Below, in pieces: positions 8,404-20,542 of a stretch of 64,000 bases of DNA; position 1 is the first letter of the stretch, and every line of letters starts with the position of its first letter. Below the pieces are notes generated by a model. The model saw only the letters and a program-made list of their open reading frames with translations. It had not been told where the DNA came from and made no database searches. Source of the DNA: Comamonadaceae bacterium (GTDB lineage Bacteria; Pseudomonadota; Gammaproteobacteria; Burkholderiales; Burkholderiaceae_C). The stretch spans positions 31,491 to 95,490 of the forward strand of contig CANJNC010000006.1 of assembly GCA_947475685.1 (NCBI GenBank), in the 5' to 3' direction. The translations under genes were made by a program, and so were the position numbers.

Positions 8404-9882
8404 TCATGTTGGAATTTTGCTCAATGAAGCCCATCTGAGCAACTCATCGACTGAGCTGCCCATGACATCTGTAAAGGGCTTGGGATTCACACCCATTGCC
8501 AACACAGCCACCGCCAAAAGGAGCAGCATGACAAATTCCCTTGAGTTGATATCTTCTAACTCGGCCACCTCGGTCTTGGTCACGGCGCCCAAGAAAACGC
8601 GCTTGACCATCCAAAGAGTATAGGCAGCTCCAAAAATCAAAGCAGTTGCAGCCCCCAGACCAAGCCAAAAATTCTCTCTGACACTGGCCAAAATGACCAT
8701 CCACTCACCCACAAAACCAGCCGTACCGGGAAGTCCACAATTGGCCATGGAGAACAAAAGGGCAAATGCAGCAAACTTTGGCATGGTATTGATCACACCC
8801 CCATAAGACGCAATCTCTCTTGAGTGGACACGGTCATACAAAACACCTATACACAAAAACATAGCACCTGAGACAAAGCCGTGTGCGATCATTTGAACAA
8901 GTGCGCCCTCAAGGCCTAATGGGGTAAAGAGAAAAATACCCAAACTCACAAATCCCATGTGAGCGACCGAAGAATAGGCAACCAGTTTCTTCATATCCTC
9001 TTGAACCAAGGCCACCAAGCCCACGTAAATCACAGCCACCAAGGACAAGCCCAGCATCAAAGGCGCCCAAGCGTGTGAAGCGTCAGGGAGTATGGGCAAG
9101 GAAAAACGAATAAAGCCATAAGCACCCAACTTCAACATGATAGCGGCCAAAATGGCTGATCCACCAGTCGGTGCTTCCACATGCACGTCAGGCAACCAAG
9201 TATGCACTGGCCACATCGGCACCTTCACCGCAAAAGCAGCAAAGAACGCAAAAAACAGCAAAGTTTGCACATGCGCATCCAATGGCAATTGGTACCAACG
9301 CATCAACTCAAAACTGCCACCGGACTGAACATACAAATAGATCAATGCGACCAGCATCAATACCGAACCTAGCAAGGTGTACAAAAAGAACTTGAAGGCG
9401 GCATATATTTTTCTTGGACCACCCCAAACACCAATGATCAAATACATGGGGATCAAAGTCGCTTCAAAAAAGACATAAAAAAGCAAAGCATCCATAGCAG
9501 CAAAAACGCCCATCATGAGACCACTCAAGATGAGAAAAGCGCCCATATACTGATTCACGCGTTCAGTGATCACTTCCCACGCAGAGATCACCACGATCAA
9601 GGTAATGAAGGCGGTCAATACAATAAACCAAATAGAGATGCCGTCGATGCCCAAGTGATAAAACACATGAAAGCGCTCTATCCAAGAAATATGTTCTACA
9701 TACTGCATCTGCGACTGAGAGGGATCAAAATGCAAATAAAGTGGAATGGTTGCTAGCAAACTGAACAACGCACCAACAAGGGCCAACCAACGAACAACCA
9801 CGGCATGCTGATCGCGTCCAAAAAGAAGCAAGACCAAACCGAAAATAATCGGTGTCCAGATCGCTATGCTTAACAGTCCCAT
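8404..9882 (-). CDS. nuoM: NADH-quinone oxidoreductase subunit M
   Basis: Complex I proton-pumping membrane subunit, 492 aa, about 14 hydrophobic helices. Family marks are FYVFFEATLIPMYLIIGVWG (conserved Glu of helix 5), VPMWPVHTWLPDVHVEAPT (the HTWLPDAHxxAPT signature), ILAAIMLKLGAYGFIRF (pumping Lys) and MKKLVAYSSVAHMGFV. The ATG at 9882 gives a hydrophobic first helix, as expected. It follows nuoL by 43 bp and precedes nuoN by 45 bp, so it is part of one transcript with the other subunits. No residue loss in the recognised proton path is evident. Confidence 0.97.
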   Translation of the reverse strand: MGLLSIAIWTPIIFGLVLLLFGRDQHAVVVRWLALVGALFSLLATIPLYLHFDPSQSQMQYVEHISWIERFHVFYHLGIDGISIWFIVLTAFITLIVVISAWEVITERVNQYMGAFLILSGLMMGVFAAMDALLFYVFFEATLIPMYLIIGVWGGPRKIYAAFKFFLYTLLGSVLMLVALIYLYVQSGGSFELMRWYQLPLDAHVQTLLFFAFFAAFAVKVPMWPVHTWLPDVHVEAPTGGSAILAAIMLKLGAYGFIRFSLPILPDASHAWAPLMLGLSLVAVIYVGLVALVQEDMKKLVAYSSVAHMGFVSLGIFLFTPLGLEGALVQMIAHGFVSGAMFLCIGVLYDRVHSREIASYGGVINTMPKFAAFALLFSMANCGLPGTAGFVGEWMVILASVRENFWLGLGAATALIFGAAYTLWMVKRVFLGAVTKTEVAELEDINSREFVMLLLLAVAVLAMGVNPKPFTDVMGSSVDELLRWASLSKIPT

Positions 9883-9925
9883 GTTGTTTTGATTCTCTCT
9901 ATTTTTTTCGTCTTTAACGATTCAA

Positions 9926-11944
9926 TCACAGTATTGGCTTAATCCACACGAACCAAGACATCAACAAAAATACGCCAAGTATCATCACCAAAGCGTAGTG
10001 GTACAAAAAACCAGTCTGCAAAGGACGAATCAACACAGACAACTTGCCCATCAGTCTCCATGCACCGTTGACGATCCAACCATCGATAATGCGTTGATCG
10101 CCGGTTTTCCATAGCACGCCACCCAAAGCGCGACCGCCTCGGGCAAGCACGTGTTCGTTGAACCAGTCCATGTAATATTTATTTTCAAGTATGTTTTGCA
10201 CGATGGATAATCTGGCTTTGAACCAAGTCGCAATAGCGGGGTTGACCAAATAGAAATAAAAGGCAGAAAACACACCTGCAAGTGCCAACCAAAAAGGCAG
10301 AGATTTCCAAGCAATGGCGCCCATCGCAAACGGGCCTTCAAACTTTTCAGCCAATTCATGCATGACAGGATGATGCTCGTTTTGAATGCGAATGGCGTCC
10401 GTCAAAAACTCAGTGAATAACACCCCTTCAATCGTTAGATATCCAATGACGACAGAGGGAATGGCCAGCAAAATCAAAGGCAAGGTCACGACCCAAGGTG
10501 ACTCGTGAGGACGCGCATCGTGAACATGATCATCATGCCCGTGGTGAGACTCTGGATTCAAATGAAAACGCTCTTCTCCATGAAAGACCAAGAAATACAT
10601 CCTAAAGGAATAAAAGGCCGTCACAAAGACACCCGCCAAAACTGCAAAATAAGCAAAGCTTGACCCTGGGAGATGACTTTCTGCGACAGCTTCAATGATG
10701 CTGTCCTTGGAATAAAATCCAGCAAAAAAAGGTGTCCCAATCAAAGCCAATGAGCCCAAAAGAGAGGTGATCCAGGTAATGGGCATGTATTTTCTAAGTC
10801 CACCCATCCAACGAATATCTTGATTGTGATGCACACCCATGATGACTGAACCAGCGGCCAAGAACAGCAAGGCTTTAAAGAAAGCGTGGGTCATCAGATG
10901 GAAAATAGATACCGGATAGGCTGACACACCTAAAGCCACGGTCATGTAGCCCAATTGTGACAAGGTCGAGTAAGCCACCACCCTTTTGATATCGTTTTGA
11001 ATGATGCCTAAAAAACCCATGAACAAGGCTGTGATCGAACCGATCACCAGCACAAAATTCAAAGCCACATCGCTTAACTCAAAAATCGACGACATTCGAG
11101 TCACCATAAAAATACCAGCTGTGACCATGGTCGCCGCGTGAATCAAGGCTGAAATAGGTGTGGGGCCTTCCATCGAATCGGGCAACCATACATGCAAAGG
11201 AAATTGTGCGCTTTTACCCATCGCACCGATGAACAGACAAATGGAGATGACTGTGACCAACAACCAGTCTGTGCCAGGTAACAGTGTTTGAGATTGCAAA
11301 GCGATTTTGTCGAATATTTCCAAGTAATTCAAACTGCCCGTGTAGGCGGCAATCAAGCCAATCCCCAATATAAAGCCAAAATCGCCCACACGATTGACCA
11401 AAAAAGCTTTCATATTTGCAAAAATGGCTGTTGGCTTATTGAACCAAAAACCGATCAACAAATATGACACCAGGCCCACACCCTCCCAACCAAAAAACAA
11501 TTGCAACAAGTTGTTGCTCATCACAAGCATCAACATGGCGAAAGTAAATAAAGAGATGTATGAAAAGAAACGGTTATATCCCTCGTCCTCATGCATGTAT
11601 CCAATGGTGTAGATGTGCACCATCAATGACACAAAGGTCACCACACACATCATGAGTGCGGTCAGTCCATCAATCAAGAAACCAATCTCCATCTTCAAAT
11701 CACCGACTTGCATCCATGTGTAAAGCGTCTCCTCAAAGCGCGCACCGTCGATTGCCACACTCTGCAAGGTAAGCGCAGAGAGCACAAAGGCGATAAATAC
11801 GCCCAAGATGGTCACGCCGTGTGAGGCGCTTCGACCAAAAAGATTTCCACCCATGCGAGTCCCCAACACGCCCGATAAGATGGAGCCCACTAGGGGCGCC
11901 ATGGGGATAAGCGTTAGGGTTGTGAGATTAAGGGTTTGACTCAT
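9926..11944 (-). CDS. nuoL: NADH-quinone oxidoreductase subunit L
   Basis: Largest membrane subunit of complex I, 672 aa, lying at the distal end of the membrane arm. Marks are FFGWEGVGLVSYLLIGFW (conserved Glu), FPLHVWLPDSMEGPTPISAL (family signature), IHAATMVTAGIFMV and IKRVVAYSTLSQLGYMTVAL. The histidine-rich loop HHGHDDHVHD before the later helices is usual in this subunit. The C-terminus holds the long lateral-helix region. I start at ATG 11944 (MSQTLNL); a TTG at 11980 that overlaps the nuoK stop is in frame but would add twelve residues unlike the family. Operon position between nuoK and nuoM is canonical. Confidence 0.96.
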   Translation of the reverse strand: MSQTLNLTTLTLIPMAPLVGSILSGVLGTRMGGNLFGRSASHGVTILGVFIAFVLSALTLQSVAIDGARFEETLYTWMQVGDLKMEIGFLIDGLTALMMCVVTFVSLMVHIYTIGYMHEDEGYNRFFSYISLFTFAMLMLVMSNNLLQLFFGWEGVGLVSYLLIGFWFNKPTAIFANMKAFLVNRVGDFGFILGIGLIAAYTGSLNYLEIFDKIALQSQTLLPGTDWLLVTVISICLFIGAMGKSAQFPLHVWLPDSMEGPTPISALIHAATMVTAGIFMVTRMSSIFELSDVALNFVLVIGSITALFMGFLGIIQNDIKRVVAYSTLSQLGYMTVALGVSAYPVSIFHLMTHAFFKALLFLAAGSVIMGVHHNQDIRWMGGLRKYMPITWITSLLGSLALIGTPFFAGFYSKDSIIEAVAESHLPGSSFAYFAVLAGVFVTAFYSFRMYFLVFHGEERFHLNPESHHGHDDHVHDARPHESPWVVTLPLILLAIPSVVIGYLTIEGVLFTEFLTDAIRIQNEHHPVMHELAEKFEGPFAMGAIAWKSLPFWLALAGVFSAFYFYLVNPAIATWFKARLSIVQNILENKYYMDWFNEHVLARGGRALGGVLWKTGDQRIIDGWIVNGAWRLMGKLSVLIRPLQTGFLYHYALVMILGVFLLMSWFVWIKPIL

Positions 11945-11976
11945 GAATTCAATGTATGTTGGGTTAAATAACTCAA

Positions 11977-12285
11977 TCAACCTTTGAGGGTATTGAGTTC
12001 ATCAACGTTGATGGTAGACCTGTTTCTAAATAATAGAACCAAAATAGCCAACCCAATTGCAGACTCTGCAGCTGCGACCGTCAAGATAAAAAACACAAAA
12101 ACTTGTCCCTGAATATCATTGAGGTAATGCGAAAAGGCAATGAAATTCATATTCACTGCAAGCAGCATCAACTCAATGGCCATCAGCAACACAATGATGT
12201 TTTTGCGATTTAAAAAGATACCCGTCACCGATAGAGCGAATAAAATTGCTCCAAGGGTTAAATAATGCCCAAGTGTCACGGTCAT
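11977..12285 (-). CDS. nuoK: NADH-quinone oxidoreductase subunit K
   Basis: Small membrane subunit of complex I, 102 aa with three hydrophobic helices, homologous to mitochondrial ND4[22 protein letters not shown] includes the conserved Glu of helix 2 used in proton transfer, and [20 protein letters not shown] carries the second one. Its start overlaps the nuoJ stop by four bases (ATGA), so the two are translationally coupled. The length and order J-K-L are standard. Confidence 0.97.
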   Translation of the reverse strand: MTVTLGHYLTLGAILFALSVTGIFLNRKNIIVLLMAIELMLLAVNMNFIAFSHYLNDIQGQVFVFFILTVAAAESAIGLAILVLLFRNRSTINVDELNTLKG

Positions 12286-12971
12286 TTTTTTAGCTCCGAA
12301 TCTTTGCTCATTAAAGGTGCTGCAGCGTCCTGCGCCTCTTTGAGTGGTACTTCGTCAGCGACAGGCTGCACTGCTTTGATTTTCACGATGGTCAAACGAT
12401 CCGACGAGCGAACGCGCACTTGCTCAGATGGGTTTTGATATTTACTGTCTTTTCTTTCTCTGAGGGTCAACGCAATCGCAGCAATGATGGCAACCAACAA
12501 AATTACCGCAGCCAACTCCAATGGGTACAAATAATCTGTGTACAAAGAAATTCCCAACTCCTGTGTGTTTGAGTATTGAACACCGGAGAGCGCATCCGCC
12601 ATTAACGGTTTGGCCGGTCGACTTAACCTAAAGCCGCCCATCAACACAGCTGCCAACTCCAAGGCAATCACTGAACCAATCGTAGCAGCAAGGGGAAAGT
12701 TGCTCCAAAAACCTCTTCTCATGGCCTCTATATCAATGTCCAGCATCATGACAACGAACAAAAATAACACCATGACAGCCCCGACATAAACCAGGACCAA
12801 TGTGATGGATAAAAACTCGGCCTGTAAAAGCATCCAAATGCCTGAGGCTTGGAAAAAACTCAAGACCAAGAAAAGGGCCGCATGCACGGGATTACTGACC
12901 GTAATCACGCGAAATGCAGCCGCCAATAGAATGGCAGAAAATATATAAAAAAGAGCTGACTGAGGATCCAT
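12282..12971 (-). CDS. nuoJ: NADH-quinone oxidoreductase subunit J
   Basis: Membrane subunit of complex I, 229 aa with five hydrophobic helices in the first 165 residues; homologous to ND6. The helix [20 protein letters not shown] (around residues 55-75) is the strongly conserved family segment whose bend couples quinone reduction to proton movement. The last 60 residues are a polar, charged tail, as often found in Burkholderiales. It starts 45 bp after nuoI and overlaps nuoK by four bases. Confidence 0.96.
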   Translation of the reverse strand: MDPQSALFYIFSAILLAAAFRVITVSNPVHAALFLVLSFFQASGIWMLLQAEFLSITLVLVYVGAVMVLFLFVVMMLDIDIEAMRRGFWSNFPLAATIGSVIALELAAVLMGGFRLSRPAKPLMADALSGVQYSNTQELGISLYTDYLYPLELAAVILLVAIIAAIALTLRERKDSKYQNPSEQVRVRSSDRLTIVKIKAVQPVADEVPLKEAQDAAAPLMSKDSELKK

Positions 12972-13016
12972 AGATTTAAGTGGTATGTATCTTATTTTTT
13001 TGATTGATACTGTGAG

Positions 13017-13538
13017 TCAACGATAAATGGCATCAGCTGCTCTGTTCTTTGCGATTTCAGCCTCATATTTATCTCCAACGGCCAAAAGCATTTCCTTGGT
13101 GAAATACAAATCCCCTCTTTTTTCACCATGGTATTCAAAAATATGTGTCTCAACAATTGAGTCAACTGGACAGCTTTCCTCGCAAAAGCCACAAAATATA
13201 CATTTGGTCAAATCGATATCGTATCTAGTGGTTCTTCTGGTCCCATCATCTCTTACATCGGACTCGATGGTGATGGCCATTGCAGGACAGACCGCCTCGC
13301 ACAATTTACACGCAATGCACCTCTCTTCTCCATTTTCATAACGTCTTAGAGCATGCAAGCCTCTAAAACGCGGGCTCGCTGGAGTTTTTTCTTCAGGAAA
13401 CTGTATTGTGATTTTTCTCGCAAACATATATTTGCCTGTCAGCGCCATGCCCTTGAACAACTCAAGTAACAAAAAACTTGACAGAAAATCGCGCCATGAA
13501 AAGGCTGATCGAACACTGCTTAATGAAAGGGGGGTCAT
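13017..13538 (-). CDS. nuoI: NADH-quinone oxidoreductase subunit I
   Basis: Peripheral complex I subunit with two 4Fe-4S clusters (N6a, N6b) that pass electrons toward NuoB. Both ferredoxin motifs are intact: [12 protein letters not shown] and [13 protein letters not shown] start at ATG 13538 ([13 protein letters not shown]), giving 173 aa and the amphipathic N-terminal helix that binds the membrane arm. The frame stays open 25 codons further into nuoH, but that part overlaps nuoH and is not family-like. The chosen start leaves 20 bp after nuoH. C-terminus [10 protein letters not shown] matches the family. Confidence 0.96.
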   Translation of the reverse strand: MTPLSLSSVRSAFSWRDFLSSFLLLELFKGMALTGKYMFARKITIQFPEEKTPASPRFRGLHALRRYENGEERCIACKLCEAVCPAMAITIESDVRDDGTRRTTRYDIDLTKCIFCGFCEESCPVDSIVETHIFEYHGEKRGDLYFTKEMLLAVGDKYEAEIAKNRAADAIYR

Positions 13539-13558
13539 CTCAATTTGTTCCAGACTTA

Positions 13559-14641
13559 TTAGTTCCAGATATTCCATGGTGTTTGCATCCAAAGGCCGAC
13601 CACCACCAACCAAACCAAGGTGATTGGTATAAATATCTTCCAGCCCAAGCGCATGATTTGATCGTATCTAAAACGGGGAAAGGTTGCTCTTACCCATACA
13701 AACATGGTCACGACCACAAAGGTCTTGAGACCCATCCAGATCCAACCAGGTATCCATGCCAAGAGTTCGCTTTCAATAGGAGGCAACCATCCGCCAAGGA
13801 ACATGATCACCGACATGGAGGAGACCAAAATCATGTTGGCGTATTCAGCCAAAAAGAACATCGCAAATGACATTCCTGAGTACTCAATCATATGCCCTGC
13901 AACAATTTCGGACTCACCTTCAACCACATCAAAGGGATGTCGATTCGTTTCAGCCAGACCTGCAATAAAGTACACCACAAAAATCGGAAGCAAAGGCAAC
14001 CAGTTCCAAGACAAAAAACCCAAGCCCATGGATGAAAACACACCTTTATTTTGTCCAAGCACAATTTCAGACATGTTCATTGAGCCTGTCACCATCAAGA
14101 CCACCACCAAACAAAATCCCATTGCAATCTCATAACTCACCATTTGCGCCGAAGCCCTCATGGCCCCTAAGAATGCATACTTGGAATTCGATGCCCAGCC
14201 TGCAATGATCACACCGTAAACTTCCAAGGAAGTGATCGCCATCAAAAACAACAATCCCGCATTGACGTTGGCAAGAGCAACCTCTGGGCCAAAAGGCACG
14301 ACAGCCCAAGCAGCCAGCGAGGGCATGATGGTCATGATCGGACCCAATAAAAATAAGCCCGAATGAGCTTGCGTTGGCATGATAATCTCTTTGGTCAAGA
14401 GCTTTAATGCATCAGCAATGGGTTGCAATAAACCAAAGGGGCCCGTGCGATTGGGGCCGACACGAATCTGCGTAAAACCAATCGCCTTTCTTTCCCAAAG
14501 TGTCAAATACGCTACGCACAACATCAATGGAATTAAAAGGGCCACAATTTTCATTAAATTCCAAACAATGGGCCAAACGATTTGACTCCACCACGTAGCG
14601 GGGACCAAATCCAAACCGATTTGAAAGATCAAATCCACCAT
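13559..14641 (-). CDS. nuoH: NADH-quinone oxidoreductase subunit H
   Basis: Membrane subunit of complex I that builds the quinone-binding chamber with NuoB and NuoD, 360 aa; homologous to ND1. Marks are [20 protein letters not shown] (the ND1 signature), [14 protein letters not shown], and [20 protein letters not shown], which carries the conserved acidic loop near the quinone site. The ending [17 protein letters not shown] is typical of betaproteobacteria. It lies 5 bp after nuoG and 20 bp before nuoI in the operon. Confidence 0.97.
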   Translation of the reverse strand: MVDLIFQIGLDLVPATWWSQIVWPIVWNLMKIVALLIPLMLCVAYLTLWERKAIGFTQIRVGPNRTGPFGLLQPIADALKLLTKEIIMPTQAHSGLFLLGPIMTIMPSLAAWAVVPFGPEVALANVNAGLLFLMAITSLEVYGVIIAGWASNSKYAFLGAMRASAQMVSYEIAMGFCLVVVLMVTGSMNMSEIVLGQNKGVFSSMGLGFLSWNWLPLLPIFVVYFIAGLAETNRHPFDVVEGESEIVAGHMIEYSGMSFAMFFLAEYANMILVSSMSVIMFLGGWLPPIESELLAWIPGWIWMGLKTFVVVTMFVWVRATFPRFRYDQIMRLGWKIFIPITLVWLVVVGLWMQTPWNIWN

Positions 14642-14646
14642 GGCCC

Positions 14647-16776
14647 TTATCTCCCCATCCTAGCGTCTGCCGTCAACTGCAAGGACGAGGATCGTCTGAC
14701 CAATCCATCGAGCTGATAACTAGGGCTTACACAGGGCTCCAAGTCGCTGGTTGAGAGATCAATGATCGCCTGGGTCGCATTGGATAAAACGCTTGTAATA
14801 GCGGGCAAGCTTGATTGCATTTTCACCCTCAAGTCTTCGACGCTCTCGTAGTCAAAACCGGACAAATCTAGGACATTTGCCAAGACACGCAACACCTTCC
14901 AAGCCGGTCTTGCCTCAGCCAAGGGTTTGACCACTGCATGAAAAGTTTGAGCGAGTCCTTCCGTATTCATGAAGGAACCAGGCGTTTCGCTAAAAGGCGC
15001 AATGGGCAACAGCACATCACTGAACTCTAAATTGGTCTTGAAGGGCGACAAGCTCACGACCAAGTCCATTTGACTTAATGCTTCAATTGCCTGCGTAGGA
15101 TTGGCACAGTCATATTGCGGCTCCAAATTTACGAGCAGTGCAGCCTTTAAAGCCCCAGGCGACAACATTTGTTGCGTATTCAAACCTTTGGAATTCACAG
15201 CAGGCCTAGCCCCAACGTACTGGGCACCCACCGTATTGGCACTCTCACCAAGGAAGCCAAAGGTGCAGCCCGTTGCTTGCGCAATCCAATTGACCATGGC
15301 CAACAAACTGCTTGCGTTGGGATGATGTGCAAAGACATTGCCAAGCAATATACACTTCTTTCCTTGAACATCGGTCAAAGATTGAGCGATCTTAGAAATC
15401 GAGGCATCATCTCCTTTTGCCGCAAAGAAATGAAGTTCCTTGGGAAGTGCGACTTGAGTCAATTTAGAGACTTCTTGACAAAGCATGGCCAGTGTGTAAC
15501 TCCAGTCTTTGGTGGGCACCATCACTGCCTCTTGAACGCTCATGGCCCAATCTGGTTTGAATGCATTGATGCTAAAGACCTGGCCTCCCACTTTTGATGC
15601 TTGTCGAATTCGCTGCGCCAAAAGGGGTTGCTCTTTTCGAATATTGGATCCAATGACCAAAATACGTTGCATCTGGGTCAAAGAGGCAATCGATGTTCCC
15701 AACCAATGCACAAGTCCTTCATGGTGAAAGTCTGTCGCCCTAAGCCTGGCATCGATGTTTTGACTCCCAAAGGCTCGGGTGAACTCGCCAGCAAGATACA
15801 ACTCTTCAAGCGTACTAGATGGGCCAATCAATGTTCCCATTGAATGCGCTCCATGCGTGGCTTTGATATCCTTTAATCCGTGCGAAATAAAGTTAAGCGC
15901 TGTCTGCCAATCAACTTCACTCCAAACACCAGCTTGTTTGATCATCGGTAATTTCAATCGATCAACAGAATTCAAGGCCTCATAAGAAAAGCGATCTCTA
16001 TCGGCAATCCAACACTCATTGATCGCTTCATTTTCCAATGGAACCACTCTGAGAACTTGATGATTTTTGACCTGCATGACCAAATTGGTACCCGTTGCAT
16101 CATGAGGACTGATCGATTTGCGACGGCTCAACTCCCAAGTCCTGGCTTGATACCTGAAAGGTTTACTGGTCAACGCTCCGACTGGACAAATATCAATCAT
16201 GTTGCCAGACAATTCTGAGTCGACGGTCGTGCCAAGAAAACTTTCAATCTCTGAATGCTCACCACGGTGAGTCATGCCTAGCTCCATGACACCAGCTATC
16301 TCTTGCCCAAAACGCACACACCTTGTGCAATGAATACATCGACTCATCTCTTGCATGCTTACCAAAGGGCCTACATCTTTGTGAAAGACGACGCGTTTTT
16401 CTTCTTGATACCTAGAAGCCGAACCACCATAACCAACAGCCAGGTCTTGCAATTGACATTCACCCCCTTGGTCACAGATTGGACAATCCAAGGGATGGTT
16501 GATCAGTAAAAACTCCATCACCGACTTCTGCGCCTTCGAGGCTTTTTCTGACTGCGTTCTCACAACCATTCCCTGCGTCACAGGGGTCGCGCATGCAGGC
16601 ATGGGTTTGGGTGCCTTCTCAACTTCAACCAAACACATCCGACAGTTTGCCGCAATGCTTAACTTTTTATGGTAACAAAAATGAGGAATGAAGGTCCCAG
16701 CTTTTTCAGCAGCATGCATCACCATGCTACCTTCTAGCACTTCAATTTTTTTACCGTCAAGTTCAATTTCAACCAT
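14647..16776 (-). CDS. nuoG: NADH-quinone oxidoreductase subunit G
   Basis: Iron-sulfur subunit of the complex I electron-input module, 709 aa. The N-terminal 2Fe-2S domain has [15 protein letters not shown] and a further Cys (PACATPV); the next cluster is [15 protein letters not shown] (His and three Cys), and the third uses CIHCTRC with CPVGAL. The rest is a molybdopterin-oxidoreductase-like domain that has lost the cofactor, as in all NuoG. The extra cluster of the E. coli-type protein (N7) is not evident, as expected for the shorter mitochondrial-type subunit. It follows nuoF by 15 bp. Confidence 0.96.
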   Translation of the reverse strand: MVEIELDGKKIEVLEGSMVMHAAEKAGTFIPHFCYHKKLSIAANCRMCLVEVEKAPKPMPACATPVTQGMVVRTQSEKASKAQKSVMEFLLINHPLDCPICDQGGECQLQDLAVGYGGSASRYQEEKRVVFHKDVGPLVSMQEMSRCIHCTRCVRFGQEIAGVMELGMTHRGEHSEIESFLGTTVDSELSGNMIDICPVGALTSKPFRYQARTWELSRRKSISPHDATGTNLVMQVKNHQVLRVVPLENEAINECWIADRDRFSYEALNSVDRLKLPMIKQAGVWSEVDWQTALNFISHGLKDIKATHGAHSMGTLIGPSSTLEELYLAGEFTRAFGSQNIDARLRATDFHHEGLVHWLGTSIASLTQMQRILVIGSNIRKEQPLLAQRIRQASKVGGQVFSINAFKPDWAMSVQEAVMVPTKDWSYTLAMLCQEVSKLTQVALPKELHFFAAKGDDASISKIAQSLTDVQGKKCILLGNVFAHHPNASSLLAMVNWIAQATGCTFGFLGESANTVGAQYVGARPAVNSKGLNTQQMLSPGALKAALLVNLEPQYDCANPTQAIEALSQMDLVVSLSPFKTNLEFSDVLLPIAPFSETPGSFMNTEGLAQTFHAVVKPLAEARPAWKVLRVLANVLDLSGFDYESVEDLRVKMQSSLPAITSVLSNATQAIIDLSTSDLEPCVSPSYQLDGLVRRSSSLQLTADARMGR

Positions 16777-16791
16777 GATTTGTTTTTTGCC

Positions 16792-18144
16792 TTATACGGT
16801 GGAGTGAACGACACAACATTTATGCTCAATATGGTGTTCAAACTCAGCACGAAAATGTTTGAGCATGCCTCTAACGGGCATCGCAGCTGCATCACCCAAT
16901 GCGCAAATGGTTCGCCCCATGATGTTCTCGGCCACATTGTCCAACATGTCCAGATCACTTTGTCGACCTTGTCCGCTCTCAATTCGATCGACCACCCTCC
17001 AAAGCCAACCAGTGCCCTCGCGGCAAGGCGTACACTGGCCACAAGACTCGTGCATGTAAAAGTAACTCAAACGTTGAAGACTGTTAACCATGCAACGCGT
17101 CTCATCCATTACGATCACAGCACCAGAACCTAACATCGATCCAGCTTTGGCAATGGAGTCATAATCCATGGTAATTTCCATCGCAATTTGAGCGGGCAAA
17201 ACAGGTGCAGATGAGCCCCCTGGAATCACCGCCTTCAAAGCACGACCACCCCGAACCCCACCTGCAAGCTCAAGCAGTTTAGAAAATGGTGTTCCCATTG
17301 GGATTTCATAATTACCTGGCTGTTCTACATCACCACTGATGGAAAAAATCTTCGTCCCACCATTATTGGGCTTTCCACAAGCCAAATAAGCCGCCCCACC
17401 ATTTCTGATGATCCAAGGCACGGCTGCAAAGGTTTCCGTATTGTTGATCGTTGTCGGCTTTCCGTAAAGGCCAAAACTTGCTGGAAAAGGAGGCTTGAAC
17501 CTAGGTTGTCCTTTTTTACCCTCCAAAGACTCAAGCAAAGCGGTTTCTTCACCACAGATGTAAGCGCCAAAACCATGGGTTGCATGCAACTGAAAGGAAA
17601 AACCACTGCCTAAAATATGTTGCCCCAAATAACCATGTGCCCTGGCCTCTTCAAGGGCTGTTTCAAAGCGTTCATAGGACTTAAATATTTCACCATGAAT
17701 GTAGTTGTAGCCAACAGTGATGCCCATGGCATATGCTGCAATGGCCATGCCTTCAATGACGATATGCGGGTTGAATTCTAAAATATCCCTGTCTTTGCAC
17801 GTTCCTGGCTCACCCTCATCGGAATTGCAAACCAAATACTTTTGGCCAGGAAACTGACGTGGCATAAAACTCCACTTCAAGCCCGTGGGAAAGCCCGCTC
17901 CACCACGCCCCCTTAAACCCGACTCTTTGACCATTGCAATGACTTGGTCTTGCGTCATGGGCTCTGAGCCATCCAAGCCCAAAATCTTTCGCAAGGCTTG
18001 ATAGCCCCCACGGGCCTCATAATCTTTGATGGACCAATTCTGACCATTCAAGCCAGCATAGATTTGTGGGTTGATATGTCTGTCGTGAAAACAGGTCTCT
18101 TTACCGGAGGCCTGAAAAGATTTGATCAATGACTCCAAACTCAT
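16792..18144 (-). CDS. nuoF: NADH-quinone oxidoreductase subunit F
   Basis: NADH-binding subunit of complex I, 450 aa, holding FMN and cluster N3. [16 protein letters not shown] binds [18 protein letters not shown] and [20 protein letters not shown] form the FMN pocket, and [11 protein letters not shown] plus the later Cys in TICALGDA bind 4Fe-4S. Its start overlaps the nuoE stop by four bases. All key motifs are intact. Confidence 0.98.
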   Translation of the reverse strand: MSLESLIKSFQASGKETCFHDRHINPQIYAGLNGQNWSIKDYEARGGYQALRKILGLDGSEPMTQDQVIAMVKESGLRGRGGAGFPTGLKWSFMPRQFPGQKYLVCNSDEGEPGTCKDRDILEFNPHIVIEGMAIAAYAMGITVGYNYIHGEIFKSYERFETALEEARAHGYLGQHILGSGFSFQLHATHGFGAYICGEETALLESLEGKKGQPRFKPPFPASFGLYGKPTTINNTETFAAVPWIIRNGGAAYLACGKPNNGGTKIFSISGDVEQPGNYEIPMGTPFSKLLELAGGVRGGRALKAVIPGGSSAPVLPAQIAMEITMDYDSIAKAGSMLGSGAVIVMDETRCMVNSLQRLSYFYMHESCGQCTPCREGTGWLWRVVDRIESGQGRQSDLDMLDNVAENIMGRTICALGDAAAMPVRGMLKHFRAEFEHHIEHKCCVVHSTV

Positions 18145-18653
18145 GAGTGGGCCTCTTGTTTTAAACCTTCAATAAGCCGATCAATTTTGTCGTGCTCCAT
18201 GAAACTGCACATATTCACATCATTGACCAACAACACAGGTGCATCGGCACACGCCCCCATGCATTCGGCAGGCTGCAAAGTGATCAAGCCGTCCTGGGTG
18301 GTTTGTCCTGGTTCAATTGACAACTTTTGACACAAATGCATCAATGCTTCTTGGGCACCCCTTAACTGACATGGCAAGTTGGTGCACACGTTGATCTTGA
18401 AACGACCCACAGGAGTTTGGTTGTACATATTGTAAAAAGTCGTGACCTCATGCACCGCAATAGCTGGCATACCCAAATAATCAGCCAAAGCCGACTCGCT
18501 TTGAGCGCTCACGTATCCAAAGGTTTGCTGAACATGGGTCAAACAGGCCATGACAGCAGACTGTCTTTGCTCAACAGGATATTTCGCCGTTTCACGATCA
18601 AAGGCACTGATCAACTCCGAGCTGAACACGGTTTTATCTGGTGATGCACTCAT
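18141..18653 (-). CDS. nuoE: NADH-quinone oxidoreductase subunit E
   Basis: Thioredoxin-like 2Fe-2S subunit of complex I, 170 aa, holding cluster N1a beside the FMN. The four Cys ligands are visible in CTNLPC (about residues 97-102) and ECMGAC (about 138-143). [18 protein letters not shown] is the usual family segment. It overlaps both nuoD and nuoF by four bases each, a sign of translational coupling of D-E-F. Confidence 0.97.
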   Translation of the reverse strand: MSASPDKTVFSSELISAFDRETAKYPVEQRQSAVMACLTHVQQTFGYVSAQSESALADYLGMPAIAVHEVTTFYNMYNQTPVGRFKINVCTNLPCQLRGAQEALMHLCQKLSIEPGQTTQDGLITLQPAECMGACADAPVLLVNDVNMCSFMEHDKIDRLIEGLKQEAHS

Positions 18654-19903
18654 CGATCAATCTCTCCAAAAACAATGTCCATGGTGCCGATGATGGCAAC
18701 AGCATCGGCAATCATGTGCCCGCGTGCCATTTCGTCCATGGCCGCCAAATGCGCAAATCCAGGAGCACGAATTTTCAATCGGTACGGCTTGTTGGCCCCA
18801 TCACTGATCAGATAAATTCCAAACTCACCTTTTGGATGCTCAACTGCAGCATAGGCTTCGCCCTCAGGCACGTGAAACCCTTCTGTGAAAAGTTTAAAGT
18901 GATGGATCAACTCTTCCATACTGGACTTCATGGCCACTCTGCTTGGAGGGGCAACCTTGTGATTGTCAGTAATCACAGGACCAGGGTTATGCTTTAGCCA
19001 ATGGATACACTGTTGAATGATCTTGTTGGATTGACGCATTTCTTCAACGCGAACCAAATAACGGTCGTAACAATCCCCAGTTTTACCTATGGGAATGTCA
19101 AAATCCATTTGACTGTACACATCATACGGCTGCTGTTTTCTCAAATCCCATGCAATCCCTGAGCCACGCAACATGGCGCCAGTAAATCCTAAGTTCTTAG
19201 CCCTGTCTGGCGACACGACACCGACACCAACTGTTCTTTGCTTCCAAATTCTGTTGTCGGTCAACAAAGTCTCATACTCATCAACCAGCTTAGGGAAACG
19301 GTTGGTAAAGTCTTCAATGAAATCAAGCAAGGAGCCCTGCCTATTTTCATTCAACCGAGCGATGGTCTTTGCATTTTTGATCTTACTGGCTTGATATTGG
19401 GGCATATCAGCTGGCAAATCCCTATAAACACCACCGGGCCTGAAATAAGCTGCGTGCATGCGAGCACCAGACACAGCCTCATACATGTCAAAGAGGTCTT
19501 CACGCTCTCTAAAACAATAAATCAAAATATTCATCGCCCCACAATCGAACCCATGACATCCTAGCCAAAGCAAATGATTCAAGAGCCTGGTGATCTCTGC
19601 AAACATGACGCGGATGTACTGGGCACGAATGGGGACTTCCAAACCCAGCATGCGTTCGATGGCCAAACAATAAGCATGCTCATTGCTCATCATGGACACG
19701 TAGTCCAAACGATCCATATAGGGAAGAGACTGAATGTAGGTTTTACTCTCGGCCAACTTTTCTGTTGCACGGTGCAACAATCCAATGTGCGGATCTGCAC
19801 GCTGGACCACCTCACCATCAAGCTCCAGCACCAAACGAAGTACACCATGCGCAGCAGGATGCTGTGGTCCTAAGTTAAGCGTGTAATTTTTAATTTCGGC
19901 CAT
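18650..19903 (-). CDS. nuoD: NADH-quinone oxidoreductase subunit D
   Basis: 49-kDa type subunit of complex I, 417 aa, which forms the quinone-reduction site with NuoB. The start [20 protein letters not shown] carries the His of the quinone pocket, followed by [14 protein letters not shown], and the C-terminus ends VFGEIDR as in most homologues. It derives from hydrogenase large subunits. nuoC and nuoD are separate genes here, unlike the fused nuoCD of enterics. Confidence 0.98.
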   Translation of the reverse strand: MAEIKNYTLNLGPQHPAAHGVLRLVLELDGEVVQRADPHIGLLHRATEKLAESKTYIQSLPYMDRLDYVSMMSNEHAYCLAIERMLGLEVPIRAQYIRVMFAEITRLLNHLLWLGCHGFDCGAMNILIYCFREREDLFDMYEAVSGARMHAAYFRPGGVYRDLPADMPQYQASKIKNAKTIARLNENRQGSLLDFIEDFTNRFPKLVDEYETLLTDNRIWKQRTVGVGVVSPDRAKNLGFTGAMLRGSGIAWDLRKQQPYDVYSQMDFDIPIGKTGDCYDRYLVRVEEMRQSNKIIQQCIHWLKHNPGPVITDNHKVAPPSRVAMKSSMEELIHHFKLFTEGFHVPEGEAYAAVEHPKGEFGIYLISDGANKPYRLKIRAPGFAHLAAMDEMARGHMIADAVAIIGTMDIVFGEIDR

Positions 19904-19915
19904 TTTATTCTCTTA

Positions 19916-20524
19916 TCACAATCCACCGTAATGCTCTTCTCGAATAATACGTGGCGTATTCTCGCGCGGCTCAATCGTGACGGGTTGATATACCACTCTG
20001 GATTGCTCAGAGTCATACCTCATCTCTACGTGACCGGACAAGGGGAAGTCTTTTCTAAAGGGATGACCAATAAAACCGTAGTCAGTCAATATGCGGCGCA
20101 AATCTTCATGCCCTTCAAAAATCAACCCAAACAAATCAAACGCTTCACGCTCAAACCAATTGACCGAGGACCAAATAGAGCACACCGAGGGAAGGATTGG
20201 CATCTCATCATCCGGCGCAAACACCCGTAAACGAATTCGCCAATTGTGAACAATCGACAAAAGATGAGACACGGCAGCAAACCTGGGCCCTGATGAAAAG
20301 GCACTTTCATATCCTTGCTTGTAATCCGAATAATCAACGCCACACAAATCAATCAACTGCTCAAATGCCAGCTCTGGATGTATTTTGAGAGTTTGAGCAA
20401 CTTCTAAATAATCCTGGGCCTTCACACTCAAGGTTACTTCATTGAGATAATACTGAAGGCTTTGCACACGGTCCCCAAAAATCTGGTTGACCAAGGCACA
20501 GAGTTGTTGATTGGGTGAGCTCAT
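19916..20524 (-). CDS. nuoC: NADH-quinone oxidoreductase subunit C
   Basis: 30-kDa type subunit of complex I, 202 aa, a structural part of the peripheral arm. Marks are ERE...[18 protein letters not shown] and [20 protein letters not shown], the PROSITE-type signature of the 30-kDa subunit. It lies 18 bp after nuoB and 12 bp before nuoD. No cofactor is bound. Confidence 0.97.
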   Translation of the reverse strand: MSSPNQQLCALVNQIFGDRVQSLQYYLNEVTLSVKAQDYLEVAQTLKIHPELAFEQLIDLCGVDYSDYKQGYESAFSSGPRFAAVSHLLSIVHNWRIRLRVFAPDDEMPILPSVCSIWSSVNWFEREAFDLFGLIFEGHEDLRRILTDYGFIGHPFRKDFPLSGHVEMRYDSEQSRVVYQPVTIEPRENTPRIIREEHYGGL

Positions 20525-20542
20525 TGATTCGTTACCTTAAAC